DNA of 6,322 nucleotides. Origin: Candidatus Poribacteria bacterium WGA-3G (GTDB taxonomy: Bacteria > Poribacteria > WGA-4E > WGA-3G). Shown piece by piece: positions 1-6,281 of the stretch (within the stretch, counting starts at the first letter, position 1; every line of letters begins with the position of its first letter). The stretch is from the NCBI GenBank assembly GCA_000406005.1, contig ASZN01000144.1, positions 1-6,322 of the forward strand. Reading direction: 5' to 3'. Position numbers and translations under genes: made by a program. The notes below the pieces were generated by a model. The model worked only from the letters and a program-made list of their open reading frames with translations. It had not been told where the DNA came from and did no database searches.

Positions 1-1
1 T

Positions 2-379
2 AGTATTGGCATTGAAATTGATGAGAGTTTTCAACAGGCAATTTGTCCAGTAGCACATCATAGTGTCGATTTTTCAAACAGTTATTTGTCTGACAGATTA
101 CAAAGGCACTTTGCGTTTGTCGAAGATAGAATCCAAAATTCGGGAGCGTTAAAATATACAAACAAGCACTACGGGTGTCCGGTAGTGACGAGCCAAGAGC
201 AGTTTATTCTCTTCAACGGCTTAAAAGAGGTTCACACACGCGGAGATAATATCTTTGATGTCATGTATTCAACGAAACCACAAGATTGGAATTTTGATCA
301 ACCTTTAGAAGCAGTGAACGGTAATAAGATGAAACCTCACACAAAACCTTCTCAACTCAGTATGTTGGACCCACAGTAA
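2..379 (+). CDS. DNA methyltransferase of a type II RM system (probably CTAG-specific, M.MjaI-like), 5'-truncated by window edge
   Basis: The frame is open from the first codon in the window to the TAA at 377-379, giving 125 residues with no true start, so this is the C-terminal part of a longer gene. Residues 2-7 read IGIEID, the segment that follows the SAM-binding FxGxG motif near the C-terminus of beta-class N4-cytosine/N6-adenine methyltransferases, where motif I lies late. The following helix and the basic RLQRH and LKYTNKHYG segments (about residues 33-58) fit the tail of such enzymes. The TTG at 86 is internal and not a credible start, because the motif lies upstream of it. An MjaI-family endonuclease begins 24 bp downstream, so this gene should protect that enzyme's site (CTAG in the known system). 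The catalytic S/D-PP-Y/W motif lies outside the window, so I cannot tell N4-cytosine from N6-adenine methylation from the sequence. The family and partner assignment is fairly sure; the specificity is inferred. Confidence 0.8.
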   Translation, partial: SIGIEIDESFQQAICPVAHHSVDFSNSYLSDRLQRHFAFVEDRIQNSGALKYTNKHYGCPVVTSQEQFILFNGLKEVHTRGDNIFDVMYSTKPQDWNFDQPLEAVNGNKMKPHTKPSQLSMLDPQ

Positions 380-403
380 CTTCACATTGCCAAATAGGTA
401 TCT

Positions 404-985
404 ATGAAAATCAAACTCAAAAACGCTGAAATTCAGGAATATGTAAACGCGCCTGCTTCCGCGTTTCCGAAGTATACGACCCAATTGATGAATGTCGCAA
501 ATCAGAATTCTCAAGCGACGCGACCGAGGCACGTTGGACAATTGAGCGAACTGATTCAAGAATTTCCGGGACAAACTTTTGAAGAATGGGTTACATGGTA
601 TCAAGAACAATATCCCGATGCGATTGATGAGGCGACAGATAGAATAATCTCAATGATAGAAAACTTCAGCGAGGCTGTCCAAAAAATTGACCGTGCTATG
701 GTCAGATCATGGGTGGAGGACCTGATTCTTGTGAAAACATTCGCAGGACTTAGATTTCAGGAGGCAATCCTGAAAAAATTGGCGGAAATAAAAGGCTGCG
801 ACTACCGTTTGGCAGAACCGCATGAGGAATCCCAAGGTATAGATGGATTTGTAGGCGAAGAAGCATATTCCATCAAGCCCGATACTTATGATGCAATGCC
901 GACTTTAGCGGAGTCCATAGAGGTAAAGATGATTTTCTACGAAAAAAAGAAAGATGGTGTGGTATTCGAAATACCGGAAGAATAG
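404..985 (+). CDS. Type II restriction endonuclease, MjaI family (predicted CTAG cutter)
   Basis: Complete 193-residue protein, about the length of MjaI-type enzymes. I recognise the family from conserved stretches: FPKYTTQL (21-28), NQNSQATRP (33-41), VGQLSELIQEFPG (44-56), EEWVTWYQEQYPDAID (60-75), VEDLILVKTFAGLRFQEAILKK (104-125) and EESQGIDGF (141-149). These enzymes cleave unmethylated DNA; MjaI itself recognises CTAG. The probable active site is Asp147 followed by Ser156-Ile-Lys158, a D-x8-S-x-K arrangement in which Ser replaces the usual Glu. A displaced acid such as Glu120, Glu173 or Glu180 may complete metal binding, as in Cfr10I/Bse634I; that part is inference. The ATG at 404 starts exactly where the family's MKIKLK-type N-terminus begins. 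The ribosome binding site is weak (AGG at 396-398). The methyltransferase gene ends 24 bp upstream, the usual modification-then-restriction order. The gene looks intact. Confidence 0.9.
   Translation: MKIKLKNAEIQEYVNAPASAFPKYTTQLMNVANQNSQATRPRHVGQLSELIQEFPGQTFEEWVTWYQEQYPDAIDEATDRIISMIENFSEAVQKIDRAMVRSWVEDLILVKTFAGLRFQEAILKKLAEIKGCDYRLAEPHEESQGIDGFVGEEAYSIKPDTYDAMPTLAESIEVKMIFYEKKKDGVVFEIPEE
961..975. repeat. Short palindrome at the 3' end of the MjaI-like gene
   Basis: GGTATT-CGA-AATACC, perfect six-base arms with a three-base centre, inside the last codons of the MjaI-like gene and ending 10 bases before the end of its stop codon. A second small stem follows at 994-1007. Both could fold in the RNA between systems 1 and 2, but neither has a U-tract, so they are not a standard terminator. 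Confidence 0.35.
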
Positions 986-993
986 CGAGGCAT

Positions 994-1007
994 ATCCATC
1001 TGTGGAT
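994..1007. repeat. Short palindrome between the two RM systems
   Basis: ATCCA-TCTG-TGGAT, a five-pair stem with a four-base loop, in the 52-bp gap between the MjaI-like gene and the second methyltransferase. It starts 9 bases after the first stop codon and ends 15 bases before the next ribosome binding site. It could be an operator-like dyad or a weak RNA hairpin; chance is also possible at this length. Confidence 0.3.
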
Positions 1008-1022
1008 CTTGCCAGTAGAAAG

Positions 1023-1030
1023 TAAGGAGA
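1023..1030 (+). promoter_or_regulatory. Shine-Dalgarno site of the system-2 methyltransferase
   Basis: TAAGGAGA, with its GGAG core ending 8 bases before the ATG at 1038. It is the strongest ribosome binding site in the left block. The partner endonuclease and the MjaI-like gene have much weaker sites, which would favour making this methyltransferase in excess over the nucleases, as RM systems need. An out-of-frame ATG at 1030 overlaps the site and opens no meaningful product. Confidence 0.65.
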
Positions 1031-1037
1031 TGCAAGA

Positions 1038-1898
1038 ATGGCTCATGTTTGGAGAAAAAAACATAAAAACCGCAATAGAATCCTGGATAAATTCTACACA
1101 AAACAGGAAGTGGTCAAAAGGTGCTTAGATGAAGTCAATAAATTACCTTACAGCTATGATTGCGTGATAGAACCGTCTGCGGGGGACGGTGCTTTTTACA
1201 AAAATATCGAACATGACACCAAAATAGGAATTGATATTGATCCGCAACATGATGAGATTATCAAAGCGGACTGGTTCAATTACAATATTAGCGAAATGTA
1301 CAAGCGCGTATTGGTTATCGGGAATCCGCCGTTTGGTCAATATCAAAAGCTATCTTCAAAATTTATATCTCATGCTCTCTCATTTAGGAATGTCCAAACA
1401 ATCGCTTTTATTTTACCAGATGTTTATAGAAAACACACACGGCAAAAAATATTACCTTATGATTGGAGAATTGTCTCTATCACTGAATTAGGAAGGGATT
1501 GTTTTACACTGGAAGGGAAGGCATATCATGTGCCTGCAAGTTTCTTCGTTTTTGATAAATCGAAAGGAAAAGATTTAAGAGTTAATCCAAATGCCTACAC
1601 AGAAACGAATGATTTTGAATTCTCCAATAAAGATGATTTTGACATATTTGTGTTTGGTGCTTCTCCAAAAAGAATTACAAAAACGCCGACACCAAACAAT
1701 CGAGGCTACTTCCTTAAATCCAAAATTCCAGTGGAAGATTTAATATCTAAAATCAAAGCAGTTGATTGGAACGGAAATTCTTGTGCAAATGGCGGTGTCT
1801 ATTGGCTAACAAAATTTGAATTTTTGGAACAATACATAAAATGCCACGAGCCAAATAGAACTGAAGAAATTCAAGGGAACTTGTTCGATCTCCTTTAG
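1038..1898 (+). CDS. N6-adenine DNA methyltransferase, type II RM system (second system)
   Basis: Complete 286-residue SAM-dependent methyltransferase. In order: motif X DKFYTKQEVV (17-26), SAM-binding motif I EPSAGDGAF (45-53), acidic motif II GIDIDP (64-69), motif III around KADWF (76-80) and catalytic motif IV NPPFG (96-100). NPPF marks exocyclic amino methylation, normally N6 of adenine. AFILPDVYRKH (123-133) follows. The X-I-IV order is gamma-like, and the less conserved region from about 185 to 286 probably holds target recognition. The layout recalls compact methyltransferases known from chlorella viruses, phages and bacteria (M.CviAII-like), but I do not claim their specificity. The ATG at 1038 follows TAAGGAGA (1023-1030), about 8 bases from the GGAG core. 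The gene lies 52 bp after the MjaI-like gene and 7 bp before a putative endonuclease, its likely partner. It is visibly more A+T-rich than the MjaI block, which suggests a separate origin. Confidence 0.9.
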   Translation: MAHVWRKKHKNRNRILDKFYTKQEVVKRCLDEVNKLPYSYDCVIEPSAGDGAFYKNIEHDTKIGIDIDPQHDEIIKADWFNYNISEMYKRVLVIGNPPFGQYQKLSSKFISHALSFRNVQTIAFILPDVYRKHTRQKILPYDWRIVSITELGRDCFTLEGKAYHVPASFFVFDKSKGKDLRVNPNAYTETNDFEFSNKDDFDIFVFGASPKRITKTPTPNNRGYFLKSKIPVEDLISKIKAVDWNGNSCANGGVYWLTKFEFLEQYIKCHEPNRTEEIQGNLFDLL

Positions 1899-1905
1899 GT
1901 TAAAC

Positions 1906-2508
1906 ATGTCAAATATTATGAACCGGATAGAAGTAAAGAAAACGATACGTGTCATCTTAGACAGCATAGATAAAAGTAGGAAACTAAAGGAGAGTGTGGA
2001 AAGTGTCAAGGATGAATTAATTGATTTAACCTGTGAACAAGAAATTTCTGAACAAGACTTTTACAAAATAAGTAGCGTTCTGTCCACACAATCAAGGAGT
2101 CCTCTGTGGGAAAACTATTTCATAAAAAAGCACGGTTGTGAGAGAGTGAAAACAAATGAAAATAGAGGGGATTTTAAAAAGAACGGCAGATACTATGAGT
2201 ATAAAAGCTCTGGAGACAATCAGAATAATTCCGTTAATATGCTTCAAATTAGACCGTGGCAGGATTGTGATTACATCATTCAGTCAATCTCTGATGATAG
2301 GGCGACCACATTTGTTTTAGCACATGCAGAAATGATGTTAGAAATGAAACGGTTGAAAGCTTCTTCTGCACATGGAACTAAAGAAGTTATAGCGGATAAT
2401 AAAAAAATAGAATACAGAATGACTCTAAAAAGAGGTTCTGCGGATTGGGATAGATGGATTAGCAACTATTGCAAAGAAGGTGATATTTTCAATCCTGAAA
2501 CAGAATGA
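1906..2508 (+). CDS. Putative PD-(D/E)XK restriction endonuclease, probable partner of the 1038-1898 methyltransferase
   Basis: I do not recognise this 200-residue protein by name. Its context and motifs point to a type II restriction endonuclease. The central segment has Asp89 (RGDF) followed by Glu98-Tyr-Lys100 (YEYKSS), a D-x8-E-x-K pattern that fits the PD-(D/E)XK nuclease core. LQIRPWQ (113-119) and the hydrophobic strand DYIIQSI (122-128) follow, as expected for the rest of the core sheet. The N-terminal 60 residues are charged and predicted helical. SADWDRWISNY (178-188) closes the protein. There is no signal peptide or membrane segment. The ATG at 1906 lies 7 bp after the methyltransferase stop with a weak AGG at 1897-1899; a second Met at residue 5 (1918) is less well placed. 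Tight spacing implies translation coupled to the methyltransferase. It is as A+T-rich as that gene, so the pair probably moved together. Its target should be the methyltransferase's adenine-containing site, which is unknown. Alternatively it could be a nuclease of another kind. Confidence 0.7.
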   Translation: MSNIMNRIEVKKTIRVILDSIDKSRKLKESVESVKDELIDLTCEQEISEQDFYKISSVLSTQSRSPLWENYFIKKHGCERVKTNENRGDFKKNGRYYEYKSSGDNQNNSVNMLQIRPWQDCDYIIQSISDDRATTFVLAHAEMMLEMKRLKASSAHGTKEVIADNKKIEYRMTLKRGSADWDRWISNYCKEGDIFNPETE

Positions 2509-2531
2509 AATCGTCCCTATCGCCTATCCTT

Positions 2532-4343
2532 CTACAAACGCTTTTTTGTTTCCTGTCCTTTATACTGCAGCTGATACAACCGATAATAGATACCGCCCTG
2601 CTGTAACAACTCGTTATGCGTGCCGGTCTCACGGATTTCGCCGCGGTGCATCACAATAATCCTATCTGCATTTTGGATTGTAGAAAGCCGGTGCGCGATG
2701 ACGACAGAGGTACGATTTTCCATCAGACGGCTCACTGCATCTTCAATCAGGAGTTCAGTTTCGGTGTCAACGCTTGAGGTCGCTTCGTCAAGGATAAGGA
2801 CATTCGGATCGGAGGCTAAGGCACGCGCAAAGGCGACCAACTGCTTCTGTCCGACGGATAACCCAGCCCCATCTTCTTTAATCTCTGTGCCGTAGACCTC
2901 CGGCATCTTTTGTACAAACCTGTCCAAATGTACATCTTCCGATGCACGTTTCACCTGCTCCGACGAGATCGATGGGTCTCCTAAAGTGATATTTCGCTCA
3001 ATGGAGTCAGAAAAGAGGAAGATATTCTGCTGCACGATGCTAATCGCACTGCGTAGATCTTCCAAGTTCATCTCCCGGATATCAACACCGTCAATCAGGA
3101 TTTGTCCTTTGTTGATCTCATAGAACCGGCAGAGCAGATTGATAATAGAGGTCTTCCCAGCACCGGTATGCCCTACGAGTGCGACCTTTTCCCCCGGTTT
3201 CACCTTGAATGAGACATCCCGCAGGACATAGTCATCGTCGTTGTAGGCGAACCAGACGTTTTTGAATTCAATCTCGCCCTTCAAATCGTCAGTGCCGCTT
3301 TTAGGGGCAGCGGAGGCGATCGTCGGCTGTGTATCAAGGAGCTGGAAAATACGTTCGGAAGATGCCATTGCGTTCTGGAAAATGGTATACTTTTCGCTCA
3401 GTTCGCGGATGGGCCAGAAGAATTGTTGCGCGTAGCCCATGAACATCACCAGTCCCCCAAACGTCAGTGCATTTTGTACAATTTGCCCGCCGCCATACCA
3501 GATAATCACAGCTGTTGCGAGCGATGCCGCCACCTCTATCAGCGGATGAAAGATCGAAAAATAGAAGATGCTCTTCAGGTTCGCAGCGAGGTATCTTCGG
3601 TTGCGCTCGTTGAATCGGAGGTGGCTCCGTCGTTCTTGTGCGAACAGCTTCATCGTTGTCATACCGACGATATTTTCTTGTAAAAAGGCGTTGATGCGTG
3701 CAAGCTGCTTACGTTGTTCTCGAAACGCGCGACGCGAATAGATCTGATAAACAAGCGTCGCACCGAAGATGATTGGGATTACTGTGAACGTCACGAGTGC
3801 GAGCTTCCAATTATAGAGAAGCATCACCACGACAATCCCAGAGATACGGAGCAGATTCGCGAAGATAGTAATCACACCGGAGGAAAAGAGTTCATTGAGG
3901 ACTTGAACATCCCCCATTACGCGGGTCATCAATCTACCGACCGGATTTTTATCAAAAAACTGTACGTCCAAACGTTGTAAATGCGAAAAAAGCACCTGAC
4001 GGAGATCGTGCATTACATGTTGCCCAATCATCTGTGTGCGATACTCTTCAGAGTACCCAAACACGAAGAGGCTAATCAATGAGAACACGTAAAGCATCGC
4101 GATTGTACTTAATCCTTCTGATATACCGGGGGTAATATAGTCGTCGATAGCAAGCTGCATCAGAAAGGGTCCTGCCAATTGCGAGAGTGTATTCCCCACC
4201 ATGAGAAATCCGATGATGAGCAGCTGGAATTTGTAGGGTTTCAGGTATGAAAGGAGTCGCCGCATTAACACCCGGTCATAAACTTTTCCGAGGTCTTGCT
4301 CCTCATCGCTATATTCGTATAGGTCGCTTCCCATGCCAAACAC
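2532..4343 (-). CDS. ABC exporter half-transporter (membrane domain fused to ATPase), catalytically competent subunit
   Basis: 603-residue MsbA/LmrA-type ABC half-transporter of normal size. The N-terminal extension (1-25) is acidic. Six hydrophobic segments follow at roughly 38-60, 78-97, 155-178, 180-201, 262-285 and 293-312. The ATPase domain has Walker A GHTGAGKTS (391-399), Q-loop Gln439, signature LSVGQKQ (495-501), Walker B VLILDE (515-520) with catalytic Glu520, D-loop SSVD (523-526) and H-loop His551. It sits in the inner membrane and uses ATP to export a substrate that the sequence does not reveal; lipids or drugs are usual for the family. The signature has Val in place of the first Gly of LSGGQ, which matters because the upstream gene has the complementary defect. 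The GTG at 4341-4343 is preferred over the ATG three codons later because AAGGAGG (4353-4359) lies 9 bases ahead of it. It lies 87 bp after the other half-transporter, with no terminator between them. Confidence 0.93.
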   Translation of the reverse strand: MFGMGSDLYEYSDEEQDLGKVYDRVLMRRLLSYLKPYKFQLLIIGFLMVGNTLSQLAGPFLMQLAIDDYITPGISEGLSTIAMLYVFSLISLFVFGYSEEYRTQMIGQHVMHDLRQVLFSHLQRLDVQFFDKNPVGRLMTRVMGDVQVLNELFSSGVITIFANLLRISGIVVVMLLYNWKLALVTFTVIPIIFGATLVYQIYSRRAFREQRKQLARINAFLQENIVGMTTMKLFAQERRSHLRFNERNRRYLAANLKSIFYFSIFHPLIEVAASLATAVIIWYGGGQIVQNALTFGGLVMFMGYAQQFFWPIRELSEKYTIFQNAMASSERIFQLLDTQPTIASAAPKSGTDDLKGEIEFKNVWFAYNDDDYVLRDVSFKVKPGEKVALVGHTGAGKTSIINLLCRFYEINKGQILIDGVDIREMNLEDLRSAISIVQQNIFLFSDSIERNITLGDPSISSEQVKRASEDVHLDRFVQKMPEVYGTEIKEDGAGLSVGQKQLVAFARALASDPNVLILDEATSSVDTETELLIEDAVSRLMENRTSVVIAHRLSTIQNADRIIVMHRGEIRETGTHNELLQQGGIYYRLYQLQYKGQETKKRL

Positions 4344-4352
4344 AGGTGGATT

Positions 4353-4359
4353 CCTCCTT
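4353..4359 (-). promoter_or_regulatory. Shine-Dalgarno site of the second ABC gene
   Basis: AAGGAGG on the minus strand, nearly a full match to the anti-Shine-Dalgarno, ends 9 bases before the GTG at 4343. It is 18 bases from the alternative ATG at 4334-4332, so it decides for the GTG start. Confidence 0.75.
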
Positions 4360-4394
4360 TGGTAATGTGTCGTTACGCATTGCTTTTTTTTCTA

Positions 4395-4417
4395 GGAGCG
4401 AGTTGTGCTCGCGATCC
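4395..4417. repeat. Inverted repeat (hairpin) between the two ABC genes
   Basis: GCGAG (4398-4402), loop TTGTG, CTCGC (4408-4412): a perfect five-pair stem. A further GGA/TCC pairing (4395-4397 with 4415-4417) extends it across a GA bulge. In the direction of the ABC transcript it is followed by four bases and then a run of eight A, not U. On the plus strand the T-run (4384-4391) comes before the stem. It is therefore not an intrinsic terminator in either direction. It could be an mRNA stability element between the cistrons or a copy of a dispersed intergenic repeat. The remaining bases of the 87-bp gap hold only the downstream gene's ribosome binding site. Confidence 0.5.
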
Positions 4418-4430
4418 GTAGCCGTGCAGG

Positions 4431-6146
4431 TTAAAGTTTATCAAGTTCCTCTTGTAGGAGTTGTGTTTCATAGATACCGGCGTAAATCCCGTTCTGCTCA
4501 AGGAGTTGTTCGTGTGTGCCTGTCTCAACAATGCTGCCCTCGTCAAGGACAACGATGTGATCGGCATCCTTGACGGTAGAGATACGGTGCGAAATCAGGA
4601 TTGTTGTGCGATTCTTCATAATTTCGGAAAGCCGACTGAGAATGGTGTCTTCGGTTTGAGTATCCACATTTGCGAATGCGTCGTCAAGAATCAGGATTTT
4701 CGGTTTAATGATAATCGCGCGCGCAAGTGCAGTCCGTTGGCGTTGCCCCCCTGAAATTGTCATCCCACGTTCACCGAGGAAGGTTTCCAACCCATTGGGG
4801 AACTCCTCAATCTGTTCAAGGAGATCTGCGGTGTGTGCTGCGTCTTTTATCTGTGCCTCGTCTGGTGTTTCGAGCCCGTAGGTGATATTATTTTGCAAAT
4901 AGTCAGAGAAAAGGAACGGTTCCTGCTCGACGACTCCAATATTGGATCGGAGGACTTTCAGCGGTATATCTTGAATGTCTATGCCATCGACAAAGACGGT
5001 GCCACGTTCTGCTTGACGGATGCGTGGAATCAGGTTGACAAGTGTAGATTTCCCGGACCCCGTTCCACCGACAATCGCGAACGTCTTACCACGTTCAATT
5101 TTGAGGTTAATGCCCTTAAGCACAGGCGTTCCGTCCGGATAAGCAAAATTGAGATTCCTAAATTCGATTTCACCTTCAATATCTTTGATCCCCCATTTCA
5201 CCTGTTCACCATCGGAGATTTCTGGCTTCTCATTAAGGATCGCTTGGATGCGTCCCATAGACGCTGCGCCGCGTTCAAAGGTGTTGACGATGAAGCCGAG
5301 GGTAATCATTGGACGGATGAGCATCATGAGATAAGCCTGGCATGCGACGAAATCGCCGAGCGACATTTCGCCATTGATGACCCGGAGTCCACCCATCCAA
5401 ATCAAGACGACAATACCGATCCCCGGCAAACAGCGGAAGATCGGAAAAAAGAAGGTCATCAGTCGGATCTGTTGGTGGTTCCGGTCAACAAACGCGCGAT
5501 TTAATTCTTGGAAGTGTTCGATTTCGCTTGCTTCCAGTGTGTACGCTTTCACCACGCGGACCCCGGACAAATTCTCCTGCACCTTGGTATTCAGGTTTGA
5601 AAACGCCTCTTGGATTCGCTCATAACGCTCATGCAACCGCTTTCCGAGGAAACGAATCAAGATGGCGAGCACCGGATAGGGCAGCAGTGCGACAAGCGTC
5701 AAGCCTACATCAATACGGAGCATGATGGTGAGCGCAAGTCCGAAAAATACGATCGCGTCTGCCGTATACATGACGGCACTGCTCAGCACCATTCTGATGG
5801 CGTTTAGATCACTCGTTGCACGCGTCATCAAGTCGCCGGTACGGACGTTATCGTAATACGCGGCAGAGAGTTTTTGAAGATGAAGAAAGAAATCGGCACG
5901 GAGGTGGAACTCCATCTGCCGCGCGACACTTTGGATAGTACGCCGTTGGATGAAGCGCAGAATACCCGCAAAGAGTGCAATCCCAAAGATGAGCGACGCG
6001 AAAAAGAGAATTCGTTCCCGAGATATCGTAAAGATTTCTCCCACATAGTTCTCGTCATACTGGCTTCTCCACGCGATCTCTAACTCATCAACAATGATCT
6101 GCAGGATCTTTGGGCTGATCAGCAGAAGCACATTCGTCACAATCAC
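4431..6146 (-). CDS. ABC exporter half-transporter with degenerate ATPase site; N-terminus probably extends to about 6218
   Basis: ABC half-transporter, 571 residues from the GTG at 6146. Hydrophobic segments lie at 1-20 (the remainder of helix 1), about 45-65, 124-144, 147-168, 231-252 and 264-288. The ATPase domain has Walker A GGTGSGKST (360-368), Q-loop Gln408, signature ISGGQ (464-468), Walker B ILILDD (484-489), D-loop ANVD (492-495) and H-loop His520. Walker B ends Asp-Asp, so the catalytic Glu is Asp489, as in TM287. With the downstream gene it should form a heterodimer with one weak and one active ATP site. The 6146 start would cut into transmembrane helix 1. The frame stays open upstream and encodes SLLGLKKYVIRYRYAIIL, the expected elbow helix and start of helix 1, but contains no ATG, GTG or TTG before the stop at 6255-6257. 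The real start is probably ATA at 6218, giving 595 residues. The stop is TAA at 4431-4433. The transported substrate cannot be inferred. Confidence 0.92.
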   Translation of the reverse strand: MIVTNVLLLISPKILQIIVDELEIAWRSQYDENYVGEIFTISRERILFFASLIFGIALFAGILRFIQRRTIQSVARQMEFHLRADFFLHLQKLSAAYYDNVRTGDLMTRATSDLNAIRMVLSSAVMYTADAIVFFGLALTIMLRIDVGLTLVALLPYPVLAILIRFLGKRLHERYERIQEAFSNLNTKVQENLSGVRVVKAYTLEASEIEHFQELNRAFVDRNHQQIRLMTFFFPIFRCLPGIGIVVLIWMGGLRVINGEMSLGDFVACQAYLMMLIRPMITLGFIVNTFERGAASMGRIQAILNEKPEISDGEQVKWGIKDIEGEIEFRNLNFAYPDGTPVLKGINLKIERGKTFAIVGGTGSGKSTLVNLIPRIRQAERGTVFVDGIDIQDIPLKVLRSNIGVVEQEPFLFSDYLQNNITYGLETPDEAQIKDAAHTADLLEQIEEFPNGLETFLGERGMTISGGQRQRTALARAIIIKPKILILDDAFANVDTQTEDTILSRLSEIMKNRTTILISHRISTVKDADHIVVLDEGSIVETGTHEQLLEQNGIYAGIYETQLLQEELDKL

Positions 6147-6215
6147 TAGGCAGAAACTGAGTATAATGGCATACCGATACCGAATGACATATTTCTTGAG
6201 ACCGAGTAGACTACG

Positions 6216-6233
6216 TATGATAGGACCCCTTTC
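6216..6233 (-). promoter_or_regulatory. Ribosome binding site and putative non-canonical (ATA) start of the first ABC gene
   Basis: Read on the minus strand, a purine-rich GAAAGGGGT (6233-6225) resembles the consensus GAAAGGAGGT. It lies 7 bases ahead of an in-frame ATA at 6218-6216, with an ATC one codon earlier. The ORF encodes the missing first helix from there. No ATG, GTG or TTG occurs in this frame between the upstream stop (6255-6257) and 6146. The site therefore favours a rare ATA or ATC start over the internal GTG. A sequencing or assembly error at this codon would look the same. Confidence 0.45.
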
Positions 6234-6265
6234 CGGCGATCGGACCGCGCGTTGTTATTGCTTAT

Positions 6266-6281
6266 TTTGACGTAAATCACA
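6266..6281. promoter_or_regulatory. CRP/FNR-family-like dyad upstream of the ABC operon (tentative)
   Basis: TTTGA-CGTAAA-TCACA, nine of ten half-site bases of the CRP-type TGTGA-N6-TCACA dyad, 48 bases upstream of the presumed ATA start at 6218. I see no convincing -35/-10 pair around it: a TTGATT on the minus strand at about 6299-6294 has no good -10 partner. The rest of 6219-6322 holds nothing else I can support and may include the end of the next gene's spacer. Confidence 0.2.

Noticed and set aside
86..379. A separate 97-residue protein starting at the TTG at 86
   Set aside because: The same frame is open to the left edge and encodes the methyltransferase IGIEID motif upstream of the TTG, so the TTG is internal.
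305..610. A 101-codon minus-strand reading frame across the methyltransferase and MjaI-like genes
   Set aside because: It overlaps two supported genes, has no recognisable motif or ribosome binding site, and looks like a shadow frame.
1231..1491. An 86-codon plus-strand frame inside the second methyltransferase
   Set aside because: It overlaps motifs II to IV of the methyltransferase in another frame, with no independent support.
2534..2553. Terminator formed by an ACAAA/TTTGT pairing with a T-run at the convergent junction
   Set aside because: The stem is only a few A-T pairs around the T-run, so it is too weak to call.
4384..4417. Intrinsic terminator between the ABC genes
   Set aside because: The T-run lies before the stem on the plus strand and becomes an A-run after the stem on the minus strand. 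Neither orientation gives a stem followed by U.
4833..5504. A 223-codon plus-strand reading frame
   Set aside because: It lies entirely antisense to the ABC gene, which has clear domain motifs. Its translation shows no recognisable domain.
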